A stretch of 16,466 nt of DNA from LW40-45 sp048883105 (GTDB taxonomy: Archaea > Asgardarchaeota > Lokiarchaeia > Sigyniarchaeales > SOKP01): contig JBHLQY010000058.1 of NCBI GenBank assembly GCA_048883105.1, positions 1 to 16,466 on the forward strand, in the 5' to 3' direction. How positions within the stretch are numbered: the stretch's first letter is position 1; each line of letters begins with the position of its first letter. The notes beneath the pieces are model-generated. The model made no database searches. It was not told where the DNA came from and was given only the letters and a program-made list of their open reading frames with translations. Of this stretch, positions 1-7,194 are shown one piece after another. Made by a program: the position numbers and the translations under genes.

Positions 1-28
1 ATTGAAAAAATTTTATTAAAAATTAATA

Positions 29-727
29 TTACAGTCTATCATATCTTCCCAATGATTTTCTTTCTGATTTCCTTACATATCGTCCCCTTGTTTCAATTAC
101 TTCTATGTTTTTTATTATTTGTTGACATTCTTCTGCCTTCATTTTACTATATTCCCCTTGATACCCTTTTAGAAATGAATCAAAACATATATTATAATCT
201 TTACCATGTGTGGAAATTAATACTCTTTTTAATAAATGAATGTCAACACTTTTACCTTCAATAGAATCAGAGTATTCATGAAGTCCAAAATCAATAAAAA
301 AAATTTTTTGATTTTTTGTGATAATAATATTGCTGGTTGTGATATCACCATGGATATGTCCATTCATGTGCAAAATAGCGATAAAAACACCAATACTTTC
401 AAAAATTTCCTTTTTTTTTGTATTTTCCAAAGTTTTTAGAGTGTCCTTCAATTTTTCGCCTTTAATGAATTTCATTACTATTATTGAATTTTTTATGTCA
501 ATTTCGTAGACTTGAGGGACATTTAATCCATAATTTTTTACTCTAATTAGCGCACGAGCTTCGATTAATGTACGAGCATTTCTAATTCTCTTATCAAGTT
601 CTTCAATCCGATATCTTTTAGGGATGCGGTATTTAAAAATAACTTCCTTATCAAACCAATGACCATAATAGAGATTTGCTTCAGCACCTTTATGTATGAT
701 TTTATCTTTTGTAATATTTGAACTCAT
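29..727 (-). CDS. bud32: KEOPS complex kinase/ATPase Bud32
   Basis: Small atypical protein kinase of the KEOPS complex, which makes the N6-threonylcarbamoyladenosine (t6A) base on ANN-decoding tRNAs. Bud32 acts as an ATPase that supports Kae1. From the ATG at 727 the protein is 232 residues, the usual length. Visible motifs are the shortened Bud32 glycine loop KGAEA (13-17), the ATP lysine in VIFKYR (K32), the catalytic loop HGDITTSN (D128), the metal-binding DFG-like IDFG (D146), and the basic RGRYVRK tail typical of the family. It starts 6 bases after kae1 ends, so the two are almost certainly co-transcribed; in some archaea they are fused. A GGAGGT ribosome-binding site (739-744, minus strand) lies inside the kae1 end. 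It is 11 bases from the ATG but 8 from an in-frame TTG at 730, so a TTG start is also possible. Confidence 0.95.
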   Translation of the reverse strand: MSSNITKDKIIHKGAEANLYYGHWFDKEVIFKYRIPKRYRIEELDKRIRNARTLIEARALIRVKNYGLNVPQVYEIDIKNSIIVMKFIKGEKLKDTLKTLENTKKKEIFESIGVFIAILHMNGHIHGDITTSNIIITKNQKIFFIDFGLHEYSDSIEGKSVDIHLLKRVLISTHGKDYNICFDSFLKGYQGEYSKMKAEECQQIIKNIEVIETRGRYVRKSERKSLGRYDRL

Positions 728-733
728 CAAATT

Positions 734-1747
734 CTAAGACCTCCATGGTACAGTAATCTGATCCATTCTATTTTTGGGTTTTATAATTGTTTCTGAGATA
801 TTTTGACCTCCTCCCGACGCATATCTCAAAATACCAGTCCAGCCAATCATAGCTCCATTATCTCCAGCGTATTTGAAAGGTACTACTTCAAATCTCGCGT
901 TATGCTCATTGCTAATATACTCAATCATATTTTGTAATCTTTTATTTGCAGCAACTCCCCCAGTTAATAGAACTTCATTTTTTTCTGTATGCGCTAAGGC
1001 TCTTTCAGTAACCTCTGTTAACATCGCAAAGCAAGTTTCTTGAACTGAATATGCTACATCATTTAAGTTATAATTTTTTCCATATTGTTTGGATTCTATT
1101 AATCTTTTCGCAGCAGTATATAATCCAGAAAATGATAGATCCATACCCTTCACTATATAAGGTAATGGAAGATATTTATTCGATTCTTGAGCTAATTTTT
1201 CTATTTTTGGTCCTCCTGGATGAGGCAACCCGGCATCTCGAGCAAAAGAATCAAGCATGTTTCCTATTGGCAAATCAAGCGTCTCTCCAAATATTTGATA
1301 TCTAGAAGATTCAAAAGCACTTACGATTGTATTTCCTCCAGACACATATAAAGTAAGTGGGTCTTCAATTTTACACATTAAACGTCCGATTTCAATATGT
1401 GCGATGCAATGATTTACACCTACAATTGGAATTTTTAAAATTTGACTTAGTATACGTGCTATTAAAGCTCCTACTTTTAATACTGGTCCTAATCCAGGAC
1501 TATCACTAAAAGCAATTAAATCAATATCTTCTATTGAGCAATTAGATTTTAAGAGTGCAGTTTTTATTGTTGTCATAAAATTATTTAAATGTTGTTCTTT
1601 TACTAAGACAGGATGTAATCCCCCCTCTTTAGGTATAAAATTATCGTTGACAAGACTATAAACTTTTCCTTCAAAATCAATAATTCCAACACCAAAAGTA
1701 TGTGCTGTACTTTCTATGCCGAGACAGATTTTTTTATTGAATTTCAT
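734..1747 (-). CDS. kae1: tRNA N6-adenosine threonylcarbamoyltransferase Kae1 (TsaD family)
   Basis: Catalytic subunit of KEOPS: it transfers the threonylcarbamoyl group from threonylcarbamoyl-AMP to A37 of tRNA. The 337-residue length matches archaeal Kae1. The N-terminal IESTAHTFGVGI is the ASKHA phosphate loop. The metal-binding histidines are in NHCIAHIEIGR (H113, H117), followed by VSGGNT (about 135-140), GGVAANKRL in the C-terminal half and the DNGAMIG motif near the end. The start is an ATG at 1747. A TATA-like TTTTATAAAA lies at 1784-1793, about 42 bases upstream, so kae1-bud32 may have its own promoter after the ribosomal protein genes. The 99-base gap after rps27ae supports this. 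It stops with TAG, overlapping the ribosome-binding region of bud32. Confidence 0.97.
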   Translation of the reverse strand: MKFNKKICLGIESTAHTFGVGIIDFEGKVYSLVNDNFIPKEGGLHPVLVKEQHLNNFMTTIKTALLKSNCSIEDIDLIAFSDSPGLGPVLKVGALIARILSQILKIPIVGVNHCIAHIEIGRLMCKIEDPLTLYVSGGNTIVSAFESSRYQIFGETLDLPIGNMLDSFARDAGLPHPGGPKIEKLAQESNKYLPLPYIVKGMDLSFSGLYTAAKRLIESKQYGKNYNLNDVAYSVQETCFAMLTEVTERALAHTEKNEVLLTGGVAANKRLQNMIEYISNEHNARFEVVPFKYAGDNGAMIGWTGILRYASGGGQNISETIIKPKNRMDQITVPWRS

Positions 1748-1783
1748 TTATTTTGCCAAATTTGTTTGTGAATAAATAGCTTC

Positions 1784-1793
1784 TTTTATAAAA
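1784..1793 (-). promoter_or_regulatory. TATA-like element upstream of kae1
   Basis: A symmetric A/T box (TTTTATAAAA) sits about 42 bases upstream of the kae1 ATG inside the 99-base gap after rps27ae. At normal archaeal TATA spacing, transcription would begin near 1763, giving a leader of about 16 bases. The match is by eye in A+T-rich DNA, so it is only a candidate. Confidence 0.4.
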
Positions 1794-1846
1794 AGAGAAT
1801 ACTATTAAAGAAATAAATGATTGTGTGAAGATAAAAAATAAATATG

Positions 1847-2059
1847 TTACTGCGATTTTACACGTTTTCGAGGAGATCTTCTTCTTGTAGAGGCTGTTTT
1901 TTTTCCTTTTCTTTTAAAAACTGTATAAGCGCATCGTCCGCAGCTCCAACGATCATAATGGTCAGCGAGAAAAAATCCAGTACCACATTTAGGACATTGA
2001 CGATGAGTCCTAATTAATTTACCTCCCTCAATTTTATAATATTTTGATGCATCAGTCAT
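1847..2059 (-). CDS. rps27ae: 30S ribosomal protein S27ae
   Basis: Small zinc-binding protein of the small ribosomal subunit. The 70-residue product begins with the family pattern YYKIEGGKLIRTHRQCPKCG and carries one zinc ribbon: C22-x2-C25 and C40-x2-C43 (CPKC, CGRC). It ends in a long basic tail rich in Lys and Arg. In eukaryotes the same domain is fused to ubiquitin; here there is no ubiquitin part, and the ATG start is only 26 bases after the rps24e stop. The tail, about 20 residues beyond the zinc ribbon, looks longer than the bare archaeal core and probably contacts rRNA (inference). It is co-directional with rps24e, its standard archaeal partner. Confidence 0.96.
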   Translation of the reverse strand: MTDASKYYKIEGGKLIRTHRQCPKCGTGFFLADHYDRWSCGRCAYTVFKRKGKKTASTRRRSPRKRVKSQ

Positions 2060-2085
2060 TTATAACTCATTCCATTATTATTTTA

Positions 2086-2442
2086 TTATTTATAACCGAA
2101 AAGATGTTTATATGATTCTTTCTGTTTTTTAAGTTTATAAATTTCCTCTCTTTTATCTTGAGGCAAATTTCTGACTTGTATGTGAAAAGGTTCAAAATAT
2201 TGAAGTTCTTCAGCATTACCATATAAATATATCTTTGCTATATCCTGAGTTGCCCCAAAATGAGTTTTAACTTCTTTTACAATTGTAAGCTTTTCATTGG
2301 AATCCTTTAATGCTGACACTTTCTTTTTTACTTCAAGTCTATTTGGAGTTCCTTTTCCAAAATGATCAATTTTAACTTTTAATTCTATTCTATCAATTAA
2401 TTGATTCTTCTTTTCTTCTAAAATTTCTACATCGAACGACAT
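2086..2442 (-). CDS. rps24e: 30S ribosomal protein S24e
   Basis: Small-subunit ribosomal protein found only in archaea and eukaryotes. I place the start at the ATG at 2442, giving 118 residues beginning MSFDVEILEEKKN. This matches the usual S24e opening (a strand followed by a pair of charged residues). A longer frame reaches 2496, but its extra 18 residues (FIFYLQFYVLN and so on) have no counterpart in the family and read like an A+T-rich leader. Family features include the RIELKVKIDHFGKGTPNRLEVKK region and the end pattern of lysine-rich KKQKESYKHLFGYK. Gene order with rps27ae downstream and the dephospho-CoA kinase upstream is the standard archaeal one. Confidence 0.94.
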   Translation of the reverse strand: MSFDVEILEEKKNQLIDRIELKVKIDHFGKGTPNRLEVKKKVSALKDSNEKLTIVKEVKTHFGATQDIAKIYLYGNAEELQYFEPFHIQVRNLPQDKREEIYKLKKQKESYKHLFGYK

Positions 2443-2540
2443 ATTCAAAACATAAAATTGCAAATAAAAAATAAAATTTTGCTTTTTGAATTCCAATGAA
2501 ATATTTCTTTGAATATGCTGAATTGAAAATAATACTTGTT

Positions 2541-3128
2541 TTAAGATCTCTCCATTAATGCAATAAACTTCTTAACTACCTTTTGAATAGATTTATTCAC
2601 ATCTACCATTACAATTCCTTCAGGAATCGTGTGTCTTGAGTCAGTTATCGGAGGCTGCCCATAAAAAACAAAATTCTTAACATTTTTTTCAATTGGAATT
2701 TCTAATAACAAGGGAAGAACCAATAGATCTTCTTCTCCATCAGTAATTTTAAGAACTGTTCTTTTTTCTGATGTGACTATTTTTCTTAATAAGGCCCAAC
2801 TTTCTTTAGGTATAAGTCCAGCAGGGCTTTGAAACTCAATAATTTCTTCAAAAAATCCTTTATAATTAATATTTATGCGATTTCTCTGAGTTTTTTCATC
2901 AACTATACAAAGTTTAATAAAGGATTTTAAGAATGGATTTGATAAAAAATCTAGTGTTACTATATCTCCTACTAAATAGAAATTAGTATTAGAATATCTA
3001 TTGACAAAATCTTTAAAAAAAGTTTCAATTTCTAATAAGGTGTCCTCTCTTTTACCAGCAATTAATTTACCTAGTGGCTGAGAGAATTTATGTCTTTTAT
3101 TCTGTGGAAGACTTAAATTATGATCCAT
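2541..3128 (-). CDS. GTP-dependent dephospho-CoA kinase (DUF359 family)
   Basis: Archaeal enzyme of the last step of coenzyme A synthesis, phosphorylating dephospho-CoA with GTP; the family (formerly DUF359) is unrelated to bacterial CoaE. The protein is 195 residues from the ATG at 3128, the normal size for the family. Supporting motifs are the N-terminal PLGKLIAG, the YLVGDIVT segment (an acidic residue after the glycine), the ITDGEEDLLVLPLLLEIP core and the closing FVFYGQPP...GIVMVDV strand. A TTG three codons earlier (3137) is a possible but weaker start. Placement between spt4 and rps24e is the conserved archaeal context and strengthens the call; no usual gene symbol is certain. Confidence 0.9.
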   Translation of the reverse strand: MDHNLSLPQNKRHKFSQPLGKLIAGKREDTLLEIETFFKDFVNRYSNTNFYLVGDIVTLDFLSNPFLKSFIKLCIVDEKTQRNRININYKGFFEEIIEFQSPAGLIPKESWALLRKIVTSEKRTVLKITDGEEDLLVLPLLLEIPIEKNVKNFVFYGQPPITDSRHTIPEGIVMVDVNKSIQKVVKKFIALMERS

Positions 3129-3181
3129 TAATATCAAAAATTATTTTTTTTGCAATATTAAAATAAATTTTAAAGAAAAAA

Positions 3182-3373
3182 TTAACGAACACGCAATGCA
3201 TATTTACCTGGCATTCCAACTTTAAGATATTCAGCAATTTTCGACTCATTTGGTTTAAGAATAATAACTTCTCCAGTAAAGTCATCACTTAAACTGTGGG
3301 TTTTGCATTTAGGACAAATTTGCTCGTTTTTAGTTATGATGTGACATGTTTTGCAAGCTTTTTCACGCGCCAA
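3182..3373 (-). CDS. spt4: Transcription elongation factor Spt4 (RNA polymerase subunit E'')
   Basis: Small zinc protein that pairs with Spt5 on the RNA polymerase clamp to support processive elongation. The 63-residue product opens MAREKACKTCH and has the four zinc cysteines C7, C10, C20 and C23 (CKTC, CPKC), then an acidic patch and the FTGEVIILKPNESKIAEYL segment that forms the Spt5-binding sheet, with the PGKYALRVR end typical of archaeal Spt4. The start codon is TTG at 3373; there is no in-frame ATG. An AGGGAG ribosome-binding site a few bases upstream (about 3381-3387 on the minus strand) supports the TTG. It sits directly after rpo7, its usual operon partner. Confidence 0.95.
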   Translation of the reverse strand: MAREKACKTCHIITKNEQICPKCKTHSLSDDFTGEVIILKPNESKIAEYLKVGMPGKYALRVR

Positions 3374-3438
3374 TTCCTTTTCTCCCTCTAATCAAGTTCT
3401 TTTGTTATAATTACTTTTTTAATTTAATTTTTTCCAAT

Positions 3439-4002
3439 TTAGCTTGCCTTTTCAGCAAGTTCCTGTTCGATATCGTTTTGAATCCAATCTTCCTTTCCTA
3501 AGAATTTTTGTCTCATAGTTAGTCCCAATTTGCCTGAACGGCCCATACCGAGTGAGACAGCTATAATCCTTGCTCTTACTGAGTCGTTTACTTCGAGGAT
3601 TTTTCCCGTCTCCTTACCTATAAATCTATTTCCTACTTGTTCGTAGGATATATAATCATCACAAATTTGACTTACGTGGACTAATCCATCCAACGGTCCC
3701 ATTCGAAGAAATGCGCCAAAGTCTACTATTTCTACCACGTCTCCCTCAATTACTTCTTGCAAGGATGGTTTAAATGAAAGAATTGTAAATTCAACTTCAT
3801 GAAACGTATTTGCATTTCCTGGGATGATAATCCCAGGTCCAACTGAAAGAACATCAACTACAGCTATGATAAAGCCATATTCTTTAGTTATTATTCCTTC
3901 GTAATCCTCACTAAGAATAATCCTAGCTGATATCGTTTTTTCTTGATCAAACAAAAATGGTGGGATCTCGATCCTCCCGAAGATTGTATAAAGCTTAAAC
4001 AT
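3439..4002 (-). CDS. rpo7: DNA-directed RNA polymerase subunit Rpo7 (RpoE')
   Basis: Stalk subunit of the archaeal RNA polymerase, homologous to eukaryotic Rpb7; with Rpo4 it binds nascent RNA and aids open-complex formation. The product is 187 residues, as in other archaea. The N-terminal half is the RNP-like tip domain, including the GPGIIIPGNANTFHEVEF segment. The C-terminal half is an S1 RNA-binding domain (about 82-165) with EGDVVEIVDFGAFLRMGPLDG and VSQI, the standard S1 strand pattern. The ATG at 4002 is preceded almost immediately by GGTGATCT, complementary to the 16S rRNA 3' end. It is the first gene of the rpo7-spt4-CoA kinase-rps24e-rps27ae-kae1-bud32 cluster. Confidence 0.97.
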   Translation of the reverse strand: MFKLYTIFGRIEIPPFLFDQEKTISARIILSEDYEGIITKEYGFIIAVVDVLSVGPGIIIPGNANTFHEVEFTILSFKPSLQEVIEGDVVEIVDFGAFLRMGPLDGLVHVSQICDDYISYEQVGNRFIGKETGKILEVNDSVRARIIAVSLGMGRSGKLGLTMRQKFLGKEDWIQNDIEQELAEKAS

Positions 4003-4003
4003 T

Positions 4004-4011
4004 AGATCACC
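4004..4011 (-). promoter_or_regulatory. Strong ribosome-binding site of rpo7
   Basis: GGTGATCT on the minus strand, one base before the rpo7 ATG. It matches the archaeal anti-Shine-Dalgarno end of 16S rRNA (ATCACCTCC) over seven bases, which fixes the rpo7 start. Farther upstream, A/T boxes near 4043-4078 could serve as the cluster promoter, but several equally good candidates exist. Confidence 0.6.
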
Positions 4012-4143
4012 GATTTGGTCATTCTAATCAGAGTTTGAGAAGCTTAAATTTATTTAATAGAACTTAGATTAATATAATAAATAGATCAAAAAATTAATAG
4101 TTTGTGGTATTGTGTTAATATTTTAAAAATTAGATAAAACGAT

Positions 4144-4512
4144 TTATATGAGTTTTGCGATTTTATCACATGTTCTCTTACAATCTAAAAATATTAAACC
4201 AAGTCTAACGTCTTTCGTCGTTGAAACTGTTAATACTGCGTTTTGACCAGCTGCTAACACTAATAAATACCCATCTGTGCCTTTTACATATACTTGTTCA
4301 AAGTCCCCTTTTCTCATCTCTTGTATCGCTCGCTCAGCAAGAGATAAAAGAGCGGCTGTCATTGCGGCAATTCGAGTCTCATCTATGCCTTGTGGCAAAG
4401 CTGAGGCGATAGGTAAGCCCTCAACAGAAACAATTGCAGCAGCTTTTACTTCTGGAATAGCAGATAATAATTTTTTAAGTATAATATCCAATGTTTCGGG
4501 AGTTGACTCCAT
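4144..4512 (-). CDS. Roadblock/LC7 domain protein
   Basis: A single-domain Roadblock/LC7 protein of 122 residues. The family forms dimers that bind small GTPases: MglB in bacteria is a GTPase-activating protein, and LAMTOR/Ragulator subunits in eukaryotes are GTPase scaffolds. The sequence shows the N-terminal helix, then IPEVKAAAIVSVEGLPIASALP (strand, turn with glycine, strand), the central helix AAMTAALLSLAERAIQEM, and the strand pairs EQVYVKGTDGYLLVLAAG and AVLTVSTTKDVRLGLIF. It is soluble, with no extra domain. It lies 141 bases upstream of rpo7 on the same strand but has its own A/T-rich promoter region. Its likely partner is a small GTPase such as the one at 11871-12404 (inference; not adjacent). 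Confidence 0.88.
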   Translation of the reverse strand: MESTPETLDIILKKLLSAIPEVKAAAIVSVEGLPIASALPQGIDETRIAAMTAALLSLAERAIQEMRKGDFEQVYVKGTDGYLLVLAAGQNAVLTVSTTKDVRLGLIFLDCKRTCDKIAKLI

Positions 4513-4572
4513 ACGAAATAATTACACCAAAAATGTGATTAAAATTGAAAAATTTAATTAGATTGGAATGAA

Positions 4573-4592
4573 GTTATAACTTTAGTTATAAT
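4573..4592. repeat. Two tandem GTTATAAY octamers upstream of a Roadblock gene
   Basis: GTTATAAC (4573-4580) is a perfect palindrome and is repeated as GTTATAAT (4585-4592), one copy every 12 bases. The pair lies about 60-80 bases upstream of the Roadblock ATG at 4512 and could be an operator for a dimeric regulator. Single copies of similar octamers also occur by chance elsewhere in this A+T-rich DNA. Confidence 0.3.
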
Positions 4593-4715
4593 TAACTTAG
4601 TTTAATTATATTTATTTTTTTTCTTTTCAAATATAATAAATTAAAATTTTAGTTCTTTATAAAGTTTTAAATGTTTTTCTTTTGATTTATAAAATTTAAT
4701 TTCTCTATTCGTTAA

Positions 4716-4829
4716 TTAAATCATTTTTGTCGTGTCAATCATCGTTTTTATATTTTCGGGTTTAAATTTTACATTTATTTGCTGCGTGGGAGAAATTAGA
4801 AATATATCTATATCGTTAAAATTAATTTT
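4716..4829 (-). other. In-frame open extension after the UGA stop of the membrane protein gene
   Basis: Directly after the UGA at 4830-4832, the same frame stays open for 37 codons before a TAA at 4716-4718. The translation begins KINFNDIDIFLISPTQQ and continues with INVKFKPENIKTMIDTTKMI. It reads like a folded, charged protein segment, not A+T-rich spacer, and continues the hydrophilic tail of the upstream product. Together the tail and extension resemble strands and a final helix of a PH-like domain (weak inference). Possible explanations are a sequencing or assembly error in the stop codon, a recent nonsense mutation, or programmed UGA readthrough. Confidence 0.45.
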
Positions 4830-5627
4830 TCACTTAATTGTTTTTTCCTTTCCTTTTTTAGTAATTACTTTACCATGTCGCCAGATAGCGATCGCTTCGA
4901 TTGGATACCTAATTTTATTTTTACGAAGTATAAAGTTAAAGAAGCCAATTAAAAAGAGGGCAACAATCAGGCTAAATATGATCCCTATGAGATTAATTGT
5001 GAGAATATTCATATCGATATAAATATATATAACAAAAATAGGAAGAACTCCGTTTATGATTAGTAAAATGTGAATAAAGTCAGTCAATTTATTAGTCTTA
5101 AGTATGCGTGATTTATAAATGCCTTCAATCCCAAACTGAAGATTTAGGAAAATGGTAAAAAAGGTAATTATCATTAAAATTTCCGAAATTTGAGAGATAA
5201 GGCTTGGAATATGAAAATAAATAGAAAATGGAAAAAATGGAGCAATATAATTAAAATAGCGCTCTTTATAAAGAGAGAAATGATATAGAAATAAATTTAT
5301 CAATGCAATATCGATCGCTAAGGCACAAATTGGGGCTGTTTTTGCTGGATTTGAATCAAGGACATTAAGTATAAAAATAAAGCCATACAACGAAATACAA
5401 GCTATACCAAGATTCAGTATCATAAATGTTATAAATGATATTGAAAAACCAACTTCTTGAATAGATGGCACAGCCATTCTACTAGGTGGATTCGAATTGG
5501 AAAGATTCTGATGAATTAAACCTTCGAATAGCCATAGAAATTCAATAAAAATAGTGATAATTGTTAATGCAACAAAAAATTGAATTTGAAAACCATAAAC
5601 AATCCAATTTTTTGTTTTGGCGTTCAT
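4830..5627 (-). CDS. Unrecognised multi-pass membrane protein
   Basis: I do not recognise this family. The 265-residue product has about six hydrophobic segments (roughly 10-35, 62-88, 98-117, 138-160, 170-200 and 208-232) and a short charged C-terminal tail, so it is an integral membrane protein. There is no signal peptide, and no catalytic motif stands out. The loop after the first segment (NLSNSNPPSRMAVP) is polar and probably outside. The tail PIEAIAIWRHGKVITKKGKEK is strongly basic. The frame is open for 37 more codons after the UGA stop, and those codons look coding, so the intact protein may be about 303 residues with a small soluble C-terminal domain. The gene runs divergently from the LuxE-like gene, with a 140-230-base spacer. 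Confidence 0.75.
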   Translation of the reverse strand: MNAKTKNWIVYGFQIQFFVALTIITIFIEFLWLFEGLIHQNLSNSNPPSRMAVPSIQEVGFSISFITFMILNLGIACISLYGFIFILNVLDSNPAKTAPICALAIDIALINLFLYHFSLYKERYFNYIAPFFPFSIYFHIPSLISQISEILMIITFFTIFLNLQFGIEGIYKSRILKTNKLTDFIHILLIINGVLPIFVIYIYIDMNILTINLIGIIFSLIVALFLIGFFNFILRKNKIRYPIEAIAIWRHGKVITKKGKEKTIK

Positions 5628-5770
5628 TTTATCAACTTATATTAATTTAAATTCTTATTAAATTAAATTATTTTTATCTAACCTATTTAATAAAATATAT
5701 TTATTATGATATCTGATGATTAATATAATATAGAGAGAATATTCTTATTATTATTTAAAATTAATCAAAT

Positions 5771-5860
5771 GGGGAAACGTCGCTGTCTGAAAGTAAAACA
5801 AAATCTATAATTCAACAAACACTTGAAAAAGATTATAAGGATACTGAGTTTATCGAATTA
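5771..5860 (+). other. Probable missing N-terminal coding part of the LuxE-like gene
   Basis: The frame of the LuxE-like gene is open upstream of its first ATG back to a stop at 5762. It encodes about 30 residues with coding character (GETSLSESK, then TKSIIQQTLEKDYKDTEFIEL). LuxE proteins carry about 25-35 residues before the segment that here follows the ATG, so this stretch is probably translated. It contains no in-frame ATG, GTG or TTG. An ATG at 5769 is out of frame, but one extra G in the GGGG run at 5771-5774 would join it to the frame as ATG GGG GAA ACG. Either the assembly lost a G, or the start codon is unusual. Confidence 0.5.
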
Positions 5861-7021
5861 ATGAGAGAAATAATCACCGAAAACATAGAAAATAATGAAT
5901 TCTACAGTGATATGATTGAGAACACAGGTTTTAATGTAGATGATTTAAATAACATTGATGATTTAGCATCAATTCCATTTATATCAACAACTTTTTATAA
6001 ACAAAGCGCGAATATGTATAAAAAATTATTAAAAATTCCAGAAAACGAGGTCCAGCACTGGAATTGTTCATCTACTACTAGTGGTGATCCATCCCTTGTC
6101 GGAATTAATGAAAATGACATTGATTTTCTCCATGAAATGTCAAGAAAATGCTTTTTAGACTTTATTCCTAGAGATTGGGATAATGCAAAAGTATATCTTT
6201 TTTCTCCGAGTGCAAAAATGTTGGATAGATTTTGCATAAGATTTACCAAAGAAAGACCCGTGCGTGCATATAGTGGTAATTATTATAAAGTCTCAGAAGA
6301 AATGACTAAAGTTAAATATTTATTTACTTTTTCAATTTTAAAAGCATTACAGGCGATTATAAAGACACGTAGTATTGTAGGGGGATTTTATATTAAACAA
6401 AGTTATCTTATAAAAACTATAAATAAAAATTTAAAAAAGCCAGAAGATGAAAGATATAACATTGGAATAGGTGGAAGTAATTATTTGATAACTAAATTCA
6501 TGGACTTTTTAAGAGAAAAAGATATAACTTACAATTTAGGGAACGAGCTTGATGTGGTTGTGGGTGGTGGCGGCTGGGATGGTCATAAAGCAATGTTGAA
6601 ATATGATCCCATTAATAAATTAGAATTTGTGTCTAGTATTTCTGAATTGTTTGGACTTGAGAGGGATAGAGTGATTGATATATTTGGTTTTACAGAATGT
6701 CCTATTGTTTTTGGTAGTCATTGGTCAGATAAACAAGAAGATTTTGTGTTTCATTGCCCACAATATTCTAGAATAATAGTAAGAGATATTAAGAGTTTGG
6801 AACCTATGAAAAAAGAAGGAGATAGGGGTTTTTTAGAAGTATTAACTCCTTTTGGAAGTAGCGCGTCTATAAAGCATGCGGTGATTGTAGATGATCACGT
6901 AGAATTGTTAACCAGAAATAAGTGTCCAGAATGCGGAAGAAAAGGAGCTACTTTTAAGATTTTAGGTAGGGTTGAACAAAGTGAAGGTATTGGTTGTTCG
7001 TCACTTATAAAATGGGTTTAA
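5861..7021 (+). CDS. LuxE-type acyl-protein synthetase (ANL-like carboxylate-activating enzyme)
   Basis: LuxE-family proteins activate a carboxylic acid as acyl-AMP and then hold the acyl group on a cysteine near the C-terminus; in bacteria LuxE feeds fatty acids to a reductase. Seen here, counting from the ATG at 5861: the family opening FYSDMIENTGF and IPFISTTFYK; the Ser/Thr-rich nucleotide loop CSSTTSGDPS (69-78); GGGGWDG (235-241); FGFTE (275-279), the counterpart of the ANL YGxTE motif; GDRGFLEVLTP (320-330); a CPECG pair; and ILGR followed by EGIGC (C379) seven residues from the end, placed like the acylated cysteine of bacterial LuxE. The 386 residues lack about 30 expected N-terminal residues, which seem to be encoded just upstream. 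The substrate is unknown and no acyl-CoA reductase (LuxC) is visible. Confidence 0.85.
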   Translation: MREIITENIENNEFYSDMIENTGFNVDDLNNIDDLASIPFISTTFYKQSANMYKKLLKIPENEVQHWNCSSTTSGDPSLVGINENDIDFLHEMSRKCFLDFIPRDWDNAKVYLFSPSAKMLDRFCIRFTKERPVRAYSGNYYKVSEEMTKVKYLFTFSILKALQAIIKTRSIVGGFYIKQSYLIKTINKNLKKPEDERYNIGIGGSNYLITKFMDFLREKDITYNLGNELDVVVGGGGWDGHKAMLKYDPINKLEFVSSISELFGLERDRVIDIFGFTECPIVFGSHWSDKQEDFVFHCPQYSRIIVRDIKSLEPMKKEGDRGFLEVLTPFGSSASIKHAVIVDDHVELLTRNKCPECGRKGATFKILGRVEQSEGIGCSSLIKWV

Positions 7022-7174
7022 ATTAAAATTTAAGAAAAATTTGCTTCCGTTTCTTTTATAGTTAATGCCCTATTTCAATATCCTCAAAATGCTATTTTAA
7101 CTTCAATTAATATTTGAACTAAAGTTAATTATTTGAAAAAATTTAATAAAAATTAAAATTTAATCAATAGAAAG

Positions 7175-7190
7175 AAGATAATACTATCTT
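7175..7190. repeat. Perfect inverted repeat just before the kinase start codon
   Basis: AAGATA-ATAC-TATCTT is a perfect 6-base inverted repeat with a 4-base loop. It ends four bases before the proposed TTG start at 7195. It could be a regulator-binding palindrome or a small hairpin over the start region. No sequence evidence tells these apart. Confidence 0.35.
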
Positions 7191-7194
7191 TGGT

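Noticed and set aside
2443..2496. Eighteen-residue N-terminal extension of S24e
   Set aside because: It is rich in Phe/Tyr/Ile with no family counterpart, and the internal ATG at 2442 gives the standard S24e N-terminus.
4830..4832. Selenocysteine codon in the membrane protein gene
   Set aside because: The UGA lies in a lysine-rich tail with no redox motif, and I see no clear SECIS hairpin nearby, so I keep only the general readthrough/error/mutation options.
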